Of a stretch of 64,000 bases of DNA, positions 19,781 to 27,584 are shown in pieces. A model generated the notes under the pieces. That model was not told the origin of the DNA. It saw only the letters and a program-made list of their open reading frames with translations, and searched no databases. The position numbers and the translations under genes were made by a program. The stretch lies in contig NZ_SHKY01000001.1 in the NCBI RefSeq assembly GCF_004217545.1, forward strand, positions 5,766,001 through 5,830,000. The letters are read 5' to 3'. Source of the stretch: Krasilnikovia cinnamomea (GTDB lineage Bacteria; Actinomycetota; Actinomycetes; Mycobacteriales; Micromonosporaceae). Positions within the stretch are counted from its first letter, which is position 1; each line of letters opens with the position of its first letter.

Positions 19781-19907
19781 CGGCTGTCGATTAGTGGCGG
19801 GGCCGGACGGAGCCGCCGCAAACCACACACCCCACCAGTCGAACGAGCCACACGTGTCCGGGCGATCCGGCGGCGAGGTGGCACTGGCGCGAGAGGAAAC
19901 AAGCGCG

Positions 19908-20960
19908 ATGGGTACCACAAGCGTCACTGCGCTCGACCCGATCACCTGGGTTCGCGAGCCCGGTCGGCCGGCGACGGCCGAGATCGCCGGGCTCGACGAC
20001 CTGCCGACGGCGTTGTCCTGGCTGGCCGAGGCGGAGCCGGCGCTGCGCGCCGCGCTGCACGAGTACGGCACGGTCTTCCTGCGCGGCCTGCCGATCGGCA
20101 GCGTCGAGGACTTCGGCCTGGTCCGGGACACGCTGATGCGCGGGCGTACGCCGTACCGGGAGAAGGCCACGCCGCGCAGCGACTTCGGCAACGGCGTCTT
20201 CTCCTCCACGGACCTGCCGGCGGCGCAGTCGATCCGGATGCACAACGAGAACAGCTACACCCTCACGTTCCCCGGTCTGCTGATGTTCGCCTGCCTGATC
20301 GCACCGCCGGAGGGCGGCGCGACGCCGGTCGCGGATTGTCGGGCGGTGCTGCAGTCGCTTCCGGCGGAGCTGGTCGAGCGGGTCCGCCGTACCGGCTGGA
20401 TGCTGTACCGCAGCTACTCGGAGCACATCTCCACCGACTGGCAGACCGCGTTCGGCACCGACCAGAAGTCCGACGTGGAGCAGTACTGCGCGGAGAACCT
20501 GATCGACTGCCGCTGGCAGCCCGACGGGCACCTGCGCACCAGCCAGCGCCGTCCCGGCCTGATCAGCCACCCGGTGACCGGTGCCGAGGTGTGGTTCAAC
20601 CACATGGCGTTCTGGAACGAATGGGCGCTCGACGACGAGTTGCGGGAGACGCTGATCGACGAGTTCGGCCGCGACGACCTGCCGTTCAACACCGGCTTCG
20701 GCGACGGCACGCCGCTGACCCGGGAGGATCTGGCCGCGCTCGACGAGGCGTACCGGGCCGCGACGGTGCGGCAGACGTGGCGCCCCGGTGACCTGATGCT
20801 GGTGGACAACATCCTGAACACGCACGGCCGCGACCCGTTCCGCGGCGACCGGCGGATCCTGGTCGCGATGGGCGAGCCGGTCGAGCTGACCGACTGCGCG
20901 CCCACGGTGGCCCCGGCCGCCGGTCCGGTGGCCGACGCCGGCGGGGAGGCGGCGCGATGA
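19908..20960 (+). CDS. SyrP-like Fe(II)/2-oxoglutarate dioxygenase (TauD family), probable amino-acid beta-hydroxylase
   Basis: A 350-residue TauD/TfdA-family enzyme. The iron site appears as H112-x-E114 (in MHNENSYT) with the distal His near 306 (NTHGRDPF), and an Arg-rich GDRRILVAMG tail suited to bind 2-oxoglutarate. The Glu in place of Asp in the HxD/E motif is normal for SyrP relatives, which hydroxylate amino acids tethered to NRPS carriers (SyrP on Asp; KtzO and KtzP on Glu). Start ATG 19908 has a GAGAGG site. Its stop overlaps the start of the A-T gene (ATGA), strongly linking the two: the likely substrate is the amino acid loaded on that carrier, possibly giving a beta-hydroxyglutamine. 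The substrate is inferred. Confidence 0.9.
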   Translation: MGTTSVTALDPITWVREPGRPATAEIAGLDDLPTALSWLAEAEPALRAALHEYGTVFLRGLPIGSVEDFGLVRDTLMRGRTPYREKATPRSDFGNGVFSSTDLPAAQSIRMHNENSYTLTFPGLLMFACLIAPPEGGATPVADCRAVLQSLPAELVERVRRTGWMLYRSYSEHISTDWQTAFGTDQKSDVEQYCAENLIDCRWQPDGHLRTSQRRPGLISHPVTGAEVWFNHMAFWNEWALDDELRETLIDEFGRDDLPFNTGFGDGTPLTREDLAALDEAYRAATVRQTWRPGDLMLVDNILNTHGRDPFRGDRRILVAMGEPVELTDCAPTVAPAAGPVADAGGEAAR

Positions 20961-22729
20961 GCGGCAGCGACCTGCTGACGCGCTTCCGGGACGCGGTGCG
21001 CCGCGACCCGGAGCGGACCGCCGTGCGGGACACCGCCGGCGCGCTGAGCTTCGCCGCGCTCGACCGGCGCACCGCCGCGCTGGCCGAAGCGCTGCGCGGG
21101 TACGGCATCGGCCGCGGCGACCGGGTCGGCGTCTGCCTGCCGCGCGGCACCGACCTGCTGGTGGCGATGCTCGCGGTGTGGCGTGCCGGTGCCGCGTACG
21201 TGCCGCTGGATCCGGCCTACCCGGCGGACCGGTTGGCGTTCATGGCCGACGACGCCCGCCTCGGCGCGCTGGTGACGGCGTCGCGTCCGGCGTGGCTGTC
21301 GGCCGACGTGCCGGCGATCGCGGTCACCGACTCCGCTGCCGACTCGCCCGCCGGTCCGGCGTTCGTGGACGCCGAGGTGACCGGCCTGGATCCGGCGTAC
21401 CTGATTTACACGTCCGGTTCGACCGGCCGTCCGAAGGGCGTGCTGGTGCCCCGCGGCGCGGTGGCCGCACTGGTCACGGCGCTGGAGCGGGCCGGCATGT
21501 ACGCGGCGGCGCCGCGGGTGGTGGCGTGGAACGCCAGCGCCTCGTTCGACGCGTCGGTGCAGCAGTGGGCCCGGGTCTGCCGGGGCGACAGCGTCGTCGT
21601 GCTGGAGCAGGAGCACCGTACGGAGCCGGAGCGCCTGGCGGCGTGGCTGGCCGAGTGCGCGGTGACCGACCTGGACCTGACGCCGTCGCACTGGGATCTG
21701 CTGCGGGAACGGCTGCTCTCCACCGAGCGTCCGTTGCGGCTGTTCATCGGCGGCGAGCCGATCCGCGAACCGGTGTGGCGGGAGATCGCCGACGCCGCCG
21801 CCGAGGGGCGCCTGGACGCGGTGAACGTCTACGGCCCGACCGAGTGCACCGTGGACGCGACCGCCACGTGGATCGCCGGACCCGGCGGCCCGCACATCGG
21901 CACCGCCCTGACCGGCGTGGACACCCACGTGCTGGACGAGCACCTGGGTGCCGTGCCGGTGGGGGAGCCCGGTGAGCTGTACCTGTCCGGTCCCCGGGTG
22001 GCGCTGGGCTATCTGGGCCGGCCGGGGCTGACGGCGCAGCGGTTCGTGCCGGCGGTCACCGGTGTGCCGGGCGCCCGGATGTACCGCACCGGCGACCGGG
22101 TGCGGCGGCGCGCCGACGGCGTGCTGGAGTTCCTCGGCCGCGCCGACGGGCAGGTGAAGCTGCGCGGCTACCGGGTGGAACTGGGTGAGATCGAGGCGGC
22201 GCTGCGGGCCTGCGCCGGGGTGAGCGCGGCGGCGGTGGTGCTGCGTGAGCTGCCCGGCCGTGGCACCCAGCTGGTCGGCTACCACGTCTCGACGGTGCCC
22301 GCGGCGACGCTGCGGGCGGCGCTGGCCGAGACGCTGCCGGAGTACATGCTCCCCGGTGACCTGGTCCGGTTGGCGGCGTTGCCGCTGACCGCGAACGGCA
22401 AGCTGGACCCGGCGGCGTTGCCCGACCCCACCACCGAGGACGACACCGACGGCGGCGCCGGTGACGACGCGCCGATGGGCGCGGTCGCGCAGGTGATTGC
22501 GGAGGTGTGGGCGGAGGTCCTTGGCCGCGACCGGGTCGGCGCGGACGACGACTTCTTCGCGCTCGGCGGGCACTCACTGGTCGCGTTGCGGGCGGTGGCC
22601 CGGTTGAAGCGGACGTTCGGGGTGGCGATCTCCACGCGGGACGTCTACCGGCATCCGCGCCTGTCCGAACTGGCCCGGCACGTCGAGGAGCTGGCCGGTG
22701 CGCGGGGCGAGGCGCTGACCGCCGGCTGA
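20957..22729 (+). CDS. Stand-alone A-T didomain NRPS, glutamine-like specificity code
   Basis: A 590-residue protein with one adenylation domain (IYTSGSTGRPKG near residue 155, YGPTE near 295) and one C-terminal carrier (GGHSL, Ser near 540), and no condensation domain. The hand-read specificity code D-A-Q-D-F-G-V-V-D differs in one position from the established Gln code DAQDLGVVDK, so Gln is the best prediction. It starts inside the stop of the dioxygenase gene (ATGA). This is the format of SyrB1- or CytC1-type loading proteins, which hold an amino acid while an iron enzyme modifies it, after which it is passed to a synthetase module lacking its own A domain. The main cluster has such modules. 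Confidence 0.94.
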   Translation: MSGSDLLTRFRDAVRRDPERTAVRDTAGALSFAALDRRTAALAEALRGYGIGRGDRVGVCLPRGTDLLVAMLAVWRAGAAYVPLDPAYPADRLAFMADDARLGALVTASRPAWLSADVPAIAVTDSAADSPAGPAFVDAEVTGLDPAYLIYTSGSTGRPKGVLVPRGAVAALVTALERAGMYAAAPRVVAWNASASFDASVQQWARVCRGDSVVVLEQEHRTEPERLAAWLAECAVTDLDLTPSHWDLLRERLLSTERPLRLFIGGEPIREPVWREIADAAAEGRLDAVNVYGPTECTVDATATWIAGPGGPHIGTALTGVDTHVLDEHLGAVPVGEPGELYLSGPRVALGYLGRPGLTAQRFVPAVTGVPGARMYRTGDRVRRRADGVLEFLGRADGQVKLRGYRVELGEIEAALRACAGVSAAAVVLRELPGRGTQLVGYHVSTVPAATLRAALAETLPEYMLPGDLVRLAALPLTANGKLDPAALPDPTTEDDTDGGAGDDAPMGAVAQVIAEVWAEVLGRDRVGADDDFFALGGHSLVALRAVARLKRTFGVAISTRDVYRHPRLSELARHVEELAGARGEALTAG

Positions 22730-22756
22730 GGCCGGCTGATCGAGGGGGAGACGCGC

Positions 22757-23524
22757 ATGCGCGACATCGACAACATCGTGGTGCGGGCCCGGCCCAATCC
22801 GCAGGCCACCCGTACGCTGGTCTGCCTCGGCTTCTGCGGCGGCGGATCCGGCGGGTACCTGCCGTGGGCGGACGTGTTGCCGCCGGACGTGGAGTTGGCG
22901 ACGATCTGCTATCCGGGCCGGGACGGCCGGTTCCTCGACCCGTACGCCGAGGACTGGAACGCGTTGGCCGAGGACGCTCTCGCCGCGGTGACCGTCGCCG
23001 CGTCGCTGCGCCCGTACGTGTTGTTCGGGCACAGCATGGGCGGGTGGATGGCGGCCGACGTGACCAGCCGGCTGGAGCGCCGGGGCGGGCCGCTGCCCGA
23101 GGCGCTCGTGGTGTCCTCGGCGAACGCGCCCAGCCGGGGGCTGACCCCGCGGGACATGTTCCCGTCCCGGGAGGACAGCGACGGCGGCCTGGTGGACTGG
23201 ATGCGGGTGAACGGTCTGCTTCCCGACTACGTGCTGGACGACCCGGACCTGCGCGAGATGGCGGTCGAGCTGATGCGGGCCGACATTCGGGTGCGCGACA
23301 CGTTCACCTGGACCGAGGGCAGCGAGCTGAGCGTGCCGCTGCAGGTGCTCACCGGCGACCGGGACACGGTGATCGCCCCGGACACCGTCGCGCAGTGGCG
23401 GGTGCTGGCGCGGGGCGGGTTCCGGCACGACGAGCTGCCGGGCGGCCACTTCTACACCCCGCCGGTGTGGCGGGAACTGCCCCGGTACATCGCCGCGCTG
23501 GCCCGGGAGCCGATCGGGTCGTGA
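22757..23524 (+). CDS. Thioesterase-family protein, hydrolase or aminoacyl transferase
   Basis: A 255-residue alpha/beta hydrolase of the external thioesterase group. The nucleophile elbow is GHSMGG (Ser about 93), followed by an Asp in TGDRD and a His in GGHFYT, so a Ser-Asp-His triad is present. The usual FPHAGG segment is replaced by GFCGGGSGG. Start ATG 22757 has a GAGGGGGAG site 27 bases after the A-T gene, so it is the third gene of the rightward operon. It may edit the A-T carrier or shuttle the hydroxylated amino acid to the main synthetase. SyrC-type transferases use Cys at the nucleophile position, whereas Ser here is the hydrolase form, so hydrolysis is the default reading. Confidence 0.88.
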   Translation: MRDIDNIVVRARPNPQATRTLVCLGFCGGGSGGYLPWADVLPPDVELATICYPGRDGRFLDPYAEDWNALAEDALAAVTVAASLRPYVLFGHSMGGWMAADVTSRLERRGGPLPEALVVSSANAPSRGLTPRDMFPSREDSDGGLVDWMRVNGLLPDYVLDDPDLREMAVELMRADIRVRDTFTWTEGSELSVPLQVLTGDRDTVIAPDTVAQWRVLARGGFRHDELPGGHFYTPPVWRELPRYIAALAREPIGS

Positions 23525-23534
23525 CTCGCGGGAC

Positions 23535-23600
23535 GGCGCGGGTCGCACCCCGGCGTCGGCGGAGCACCTCGCTTCGCCGCGCCCGGGCGTGACCCGCGCC
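23535..23600 (+). terminator. Possible terminator after the rightward NRPS operon
   Basis: A perfect 10-base inverted repeat, GGCGCGGGTC at 23535-23544 and GACCCGCGCC at 23591-23600, begins eleven bases after the thioesterase stop and encloses a smaller GC hairpin. It has no U-tract, which is common in actinomycetes. Confidence 0.4.
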
Positions 23601-23756
23601 GCGTGGTGTCAGCGGTCTAGACACCGATTTGGGGTGGAGGTCTGGCTTCGGACCATTGGGAAGCTTCTGGGAGCGAGCGTAGGGCCAGCAACGCCGACGA
23701 ACTGGCCGAGTACGTGCTGACCCTGGCCCGGGCCCACGTGGCCTCGACGCGACCGA

Positions 23757-23900
23757 CCGAGCCCTGGTGTGGCCGTGGCGGCACCGGTAGGCCGCGTTTC
23801 CGTGACTGAGCTGGGATTCCATGCTGCGCCCACAGGTTCCGCAGCGCAGCAACCCGGCCAGCAGAGTCGACACGGTCGGTGGATCGACCCCACGTATGAT
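23757..23900 (-). pseudogene. Serine recombinase remnant (zinc ribbon)
   Basis: The minus-strand frame reads about 45 residues containing LLAGLLRCGTCGR, then AYRCRHGH. This is the zinc beta-ribbon (two Cys pairs) of large serine recombinases of actinomycete mobile elements. The catalytic N-terminal domain and the C-terminal coiled coil are absent, and the reading frame beyond HGHT loses family similarity. It lies just outside the end of the biosynthetic cluster and looks like a scar of an integrated element. Confidence 0.65.
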
Positions 23901-23955
23901 CCGGCGAACTATCGTTCTTGGCCTCCGATCATGTAACCGGGCAGGAGCAGTCTCC

Positions 23956-24765
23956 ATGGAACTGCGGTACCACCAGCGTGCGGTGGCTCTGGACGGCGTG
24001 GAACCGGTGGTCTCGGCGGAGGCGGACGCGCTCCTGGACCGGCTCGAGGCGCGGCACGGCGTGACCCTGCCCGCAGCGGTGCGGGAGTGGTATCGCCTCG
24101 AAGGCGCCGTCGAGATGCTGCGGCGCCGCGCCAACGGCGACCACCCGTACAAGGTCGAAGACCTGGGCAACATCGAGGTGTACCACTTCGACAGCGAGGA
24201 GCTGGAGGAAGAGGAGGAGCGGACGTACGACCCGGTCGCTGACGGCCTGCTCCCGGTGATGGTGGAGAACCAGGGCGTCTGGTACTGGGCGGTGCGCCTC
24301 GACGGCAGCGACGACCCCGAGGTGGTCGCGGCGATGGACGAGGTCGCCCCGCACAGCGAGTGGCAGCCGTTCGCGTCGAGCTTCTCCGACTTCGCGCTCA
24401 TCCGGGTCTGGGACGACCCGGGCGACGCGGGCTGCAGGCTGTCCGGACGTTCCCGTGGCCTCGAGCCGGACGAGTTGGCCGGAATGGGCGCGGCGCTGGA
24501 GCGACTGCCGGACACCTTCAAGCACATGAAGCGGTTCGAGGGGCGCGACGGCCGGCAGCGGATCCAGCTGGTGGACTTGGGGAGCGACAAGTGGTCCCTG
24601 GAGCTGCTGTGGGCGGAAACCGAGGAACTGCTCGCCGAACTCGTGACCACGGTGGTCGCGCGGACCGGCGTGACCGTCGACGACCTGCGGCCGGTCTACA
24701 ACGACCCGGTAGGGGCGCGGGTTCTGGCGGCTCTGCGGACGCAGGCCTCGGATATCTGCGGCTAG
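23956..24765 (+). CDS. SMI1/KNR4-like (SUKH superfamily) protein
   Basis: A 269-residue soluble acidic protein. The N-terminal part (residues about 20-45, ALLDRLEARHGVTLPAAVREWY) matches the start of SUKH/SMI1-KNR4 domains, which in bacteria often act as immunity proteins against polymorphic toxins. An acidic stretch (EELEEEEE) follows at about 85. ATG 23956 is chosen for AGGAG eight bases upstream; an ATG 60 bases earlier is in frame but lacks a site. No toxin gene is adjacent, so an immunity role is not shown here. Confidence 0.72.
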   Translation: MELRYHQRAVALDGVEPVVSAEADALLDRLEARHGVTLPAAVREWYRLEGAVEMLRRRANGDHPYKVEDLGNIEVYHFDSEELEEEEERTYDPVADGLLPVMVENQGVWYWAVRLDGSDDPEVVAAMDEVAPHSEWQPFASSFSDFALIRVWDDPGDAGCRLSGRSRGLEPDELAGMGAALERLPDTFKHMKRFEGRDGRQRIQLVDLGSDKWSLELLWAETEELLAELVTTVVARTGVTVDDLRPVYNDPVGARVLAALRTQASDICG

Positions 24766-25159
24766 GCTGCGATTTCGTGTCGTCGCCCGGGGATCCGTCG
24801 CAGCCGCAGCACGCCCCGTACACCGCGGGACCGGCGCATGTGCCCCCCGCCCCGCGCAAACTCACCCCGGGTGCCCGGAGGCGGATCTCCAGGGCTGGGC
24901 CGAAGCCACCGAGGTCACCGTGCTCTACCTGCCGGACGACCCCAAAACCAACGTGCTATACGTACCCTGATCGGACACGTTAGACCCCATATCGATCTTT
25001 GCGCCCGCCGCGACCTCCGTAAGCACGGCGGCGACTGGGCAGCCGAAGGGCGCCGACAGCGCGGTGACGGCCCGCAGTTCGTGCCGGTGCTGGAAGGGAT
25101 GTGCGTGACAGGTGATCAGATCGGACGAGACGATGAACTCCTCAACCCATGGTCATCGG
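24766..25159. other. Intergenic stretch with no supported gene
   Basis: Nearly 400 bases between the convergent SUKH-like and SRPBCC genes. Both strands have short open frames without recognisable domains or good ribosome binding sites. I assign nothing here. Confidence 0.5.
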
Positions 25160-26128
25160 TCACTGATGGCCGGCCGGGGCGACAGCCAGACGAGCCGCGC
25201 GGCGTAGCATGGCCCTGACGACCAACGGGTGGAAGAGGCGCACCACACCGAGGTAGGCGCGACCGCCCCGCGAACGAACCGTGGCGTGCGTGGAGAGTGT
25301 GACGGTCGTGCTGTCCTCTGCCGGCTCCACCAGCACGCTCGCGCGGAAGTCCAGGTGCGGGGCGTCGACGCCGAGCAGGACCTCCCGCTCGGTGCGGGCC
25401 ACGGTCTCGAAGACGGAGGTGTCGCCAGGCTCGATGCCGAACGGGGTGACGAGTGCGTTGCGCAGGCGCAGCATGGCGGCGACCGCGGGCGGCGGGTTGC
25501 GGAAGATGCCATCGGCCCAGGTCTGCGGATCGATGCTCGTCCCTCGTGGGACACGCACGGCAAAGGCGTCGGCGAGATCCGGGTGGGGCAGCGCGGCGTG
25601 CAACAGGGCGGCATTTTCGGGTACGGGCACCGCCCGTAAACGGACGCTCTCGAACGCCACGGCCAGGCGCGCGCGCAACGGGTATCGCACCGGCTGGGCG
25701 ACCGTGCCGGTAACAGTGCGCTCGGCGTTGTCCAGCAGGTGTTCGAGAACGGTGTCGTGGCAGACGCGGACTGCGGCCGGCCACAGCAGTCGCATCATGC
25801 CGACGGGACGGGCGGCGAGGCGGTGCCGCAGCACGCATGAGGCCGGTCCGCGATCCAGGACCTCGAAGGTATGCGTGCCGGACAGGTTGATCCTGGAGCC
25901 GAACGTGAACTCCACGCGCCGGCGCGGCTCGTACGCCGTCACGTGGTAGCGGACCGGCCCGTGTCCGCCATCGGCGCCGACGCCGAGCGGTCGATCGAAC
26001 CGCATGGGGAGCCAGGTGGGCGATGGCCAGAGCAGGTCGTCGGGCCCACCGAGCCGGTCGAGCAGCCGACCGACGTCGGCGGTCGGCGCGGCCAGCACAC
26101 GCTCGTGGACATTCTCGATCACAGCCAT
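25160..26128 (-). CDS. SRPBCC-type protein with DUF2867-like N-terminal half
   Basis: A 322-residue protein. The N-terminal half (about 10-150: RLLDRLGGPDDLLW, then RYHVTAYEPRRRVEF and GTHTFEVLDRG) resembles START/SRPBCC lipid-binding folds or DUF2867. The C-terminal half has a second beta-rich domain seen in phenazine- or polyketide-cyclase-like proteins. Start ATG 26128 gives the expected N terminus; longer in-frame extensions run into the divergent TetR gene. It shares a 43-base divergent region and an inverted repeat with that TetR gene, which probably represses it. Its substrate is unknown. Confidence 0.7.
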   Translation of the reverse strand: MAVIENVHERVLAAPTADVGRLLDRLGGPDDLLWPSPTWLPMRFDRPLGVGADGGHGPVRYHVTAYEPRRRVEFTFGSRINLSGTHTFEVLDRGPASCVLRHRLAARPVGMMRLLWPAAVRVCHDTVLEHLLDNAERTVTGTVAQPVRYPLRARLAVAFESVRLRAVPVPENAALLHAALPHPDLADAFAVRVPRGTSIDPQTWADGIFRNPPPAVAAMLRLRNALVTPFGIEPGDTSVFETVARTEREVLLGVDAPHLDFRASVLVEPAEDSTTVTLSTHATVRSRGGRAYLGVVRLFHPLVVRAMLRRAARLAVAPAGHQ

Positions 26129-26133
26129 CACAC

Positions 26134-26177
26134 CTCCATACGGTGGCGTATGTTCTTCCGTACCGTACCGTATGGAG
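26134..26177. promoter_or_regulatory. Candidate TetR operator between the SRPBCC and TetR genes
   Basis: Perfect 11-base inverted repeat CTCCATACGGT (26134-26144) and ACCGTATGGAG (26167-26177) with a 22-base spacer; additional TACGGT/ACCGTA half-sites lie inside. It occupies the whole divergent promoter and covers the TetR start codon, as expected of an autoregulated divergent pair. Confidence 0.6.
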
Positions 26178-26771
26178 ATGGTCGAGCGCCGCACCCGCAA
26201 GCAATCCGTGAACAGGCTCACCGCGGACGATTGGACGTCCGCCGCCTTGGACGCCATGGCCCGCGGCGGCCTCGCAGCGGTAGCGGTCGAGCCGCTCGCC
26301 ACCCATCTGGGCGCCACGAAGGGCAGCTTCTACTGGCACTTCGCCAATCGGGACGCCCTCATCGAGGCCGCCCTGCGACGCTGGGAGACCGACCACACCG
26401 ACGCGGTGATCCTCCTGGTGGAGGCGCAACCTGACCCGCTGGCGAAGCTGCGGACCCTGATCGCGACAGTGATCGAGTCGACGGCGAACCCGGCCGATTC
26501 CATCGAACTCGCCATGCTCGCCACCGCCGACCACCCGCACGTCGCCCCGGTGCTGGCCCGAGTGACGGAACGACGGGTCGCGTACACGGCAGAGCTTTTC
26601 CAGGCGCTCGGCCTGCAGGCTGAGGCGGCTCGGCACCGAGCGCTGCTGGCGGTCAGCGCCTACCTCGGTCACGCCCAGCTCGCGCATGCCACGCCGCAGG
26701 TCGTGCCCGGCACCGCGGCGGAGCGCAGTAGGTACATCGACCGCATCATCGACCTCGTCACGGCGCGCTGA
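26172..26771 (+). CDS. TetR-family transcriptional regulator
   Basis: A 199-residue protein with the TetR helix-turn-helix at about residues 15-55 (ending TKGSFYWHFANRDALIEAA, a very typical recognition-helix region) and a helical ligand-binding C-terminal domain. ATG 26172 or 26178 can start it; no separate ribosome binding site is seen, so the mRNA may be leaderless. The long inverted repeat overlapping the start suggests autoregulation and control of the divergent SRPBCC gene. Confidence 0.92.
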   Translation: MEMVERRTRKQSVNRLTADDWTSAALDAMARGGLAAVAVEPLATHLGATKGSFYWHFANRDALIEAALRRWETDHTDAVILLVEAQPDPLAKLRTLIATVIESTANPADSIELAMLATADHPHVAPVLARVTERRVAYTAELFQALGLQAEAARHRALLAVSAYLGHAQLAHATPQVVPGTAAERSRYIDRIIDLVTAR

Positions 26772-26862
26772 GCTTCACTGCTGGACTCGATCAGGGCAGG
26801 CGGTCATCGCACAGTCGTGAGTGCCGGGCCCAGTCGGGGAAGGTCGACGTGGCTCGCGGCAC

Positions 26863-27429
26863 CTACCGCTGGGTATTGAGGAAGCCGACGGCGGTGGCGG
26901 TCCACCAGCCGGCTTGCGAGATCATCACCACCAGGGCGGCGGCCAGCAGGAGTCCGCGCGGAGGGATGTTCCCGTTCAGGTCCACGAGACGACGCTGCAC
27001 CTGCCACCCGCAGAGGCCGTTGATCGCCACGGCAAACACGGCGACCAGTTTGACGATGGTCAAGGGCGCGGACGTGTCAGGCGCGAGAACCACGCCGCTG
27101 ATCGCCAGTCCACCCAGGCCGAGCCAGATCGGCAGGTGTACGCCCTGCGCGACCTGCACGACGGCGGTCAGCGTCTGCCGTCGCAACAGCCACATCAGAC
27201 CGAACCAGTCCAGCGTCAGCACCGCGCCGAAGCCCAGCACCAATGCCGCCAGATGAGCGAACAGCGCGACCTGCTGGACGTTCGCGCTGGCCCGCACGTG
27301 TGGGGCGGCGAGGAACATCGCCGTCCAGCCTGCGGACAACGCCAGCGCCAGCAGACAGGACCGGCTCCGACGTCGTGGCCGGGAACGATGCGATCGGGTG
27401 GCGCGCGCGCCCCCGTCCCGAGCTGCCAT
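26863..27429 (-). CDS. Four-helix integral membrane protein
   Basis: A 188-residue protein with a basic N terminus followed by about four hydrophobic segments (starting near residues 25, 52, 100 and 130) and conserved-looking His residues at the helix starts (FAHLAAL, VHLPIW). The pattern recalls CopD-like or DUF2269-type membrane proteins, but I do not recognise it firmly. ATG 27429 has GGAG five bases upstream. It is followed downstream by TetR's 3' end and lies after a secreted copper-monooxygenase-like gene on the same strand. Confidence 0.65.
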   Translation of the reverse strand: MAARDGGARATRSHRSRPRRRSRSCLLALALSAGWTAMFLAAPHVRASANVQQVALFAHLAALVLGFGAVLTLDWFGLMWLLRRQTLTAVVQVAQGVHLPIWLGLGGLAISGVVLAPDTSAPLTIVKLVAVFAVAINGLCGWQVQRRLVDLNGNIPPRGLLLAAALVVMISQAGWWTATAVGFLNTQR

Positions 27430-27584
27430 GGCGATCTCCGCGTGCTTGGAGAGCGGCCTACATCGATCGTCTCGACGTAGGTGGGCGATTGTCCGGTACC
27501 CCGTTCGGACCCCAGTGGGCCGCAGCGGCGTGGGCGGGCCGGGCACTGCCGCGGTCCGCCCGTTCGGCGCCGCCGGTCCTGCGC

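Noticed and set aside
20414..22573. A 719-residue minus-strand open frame
   Set aside because: It is antisense to the A-T didomain and dioxygenase genes, which have clear active-site motifs on the plus strand.
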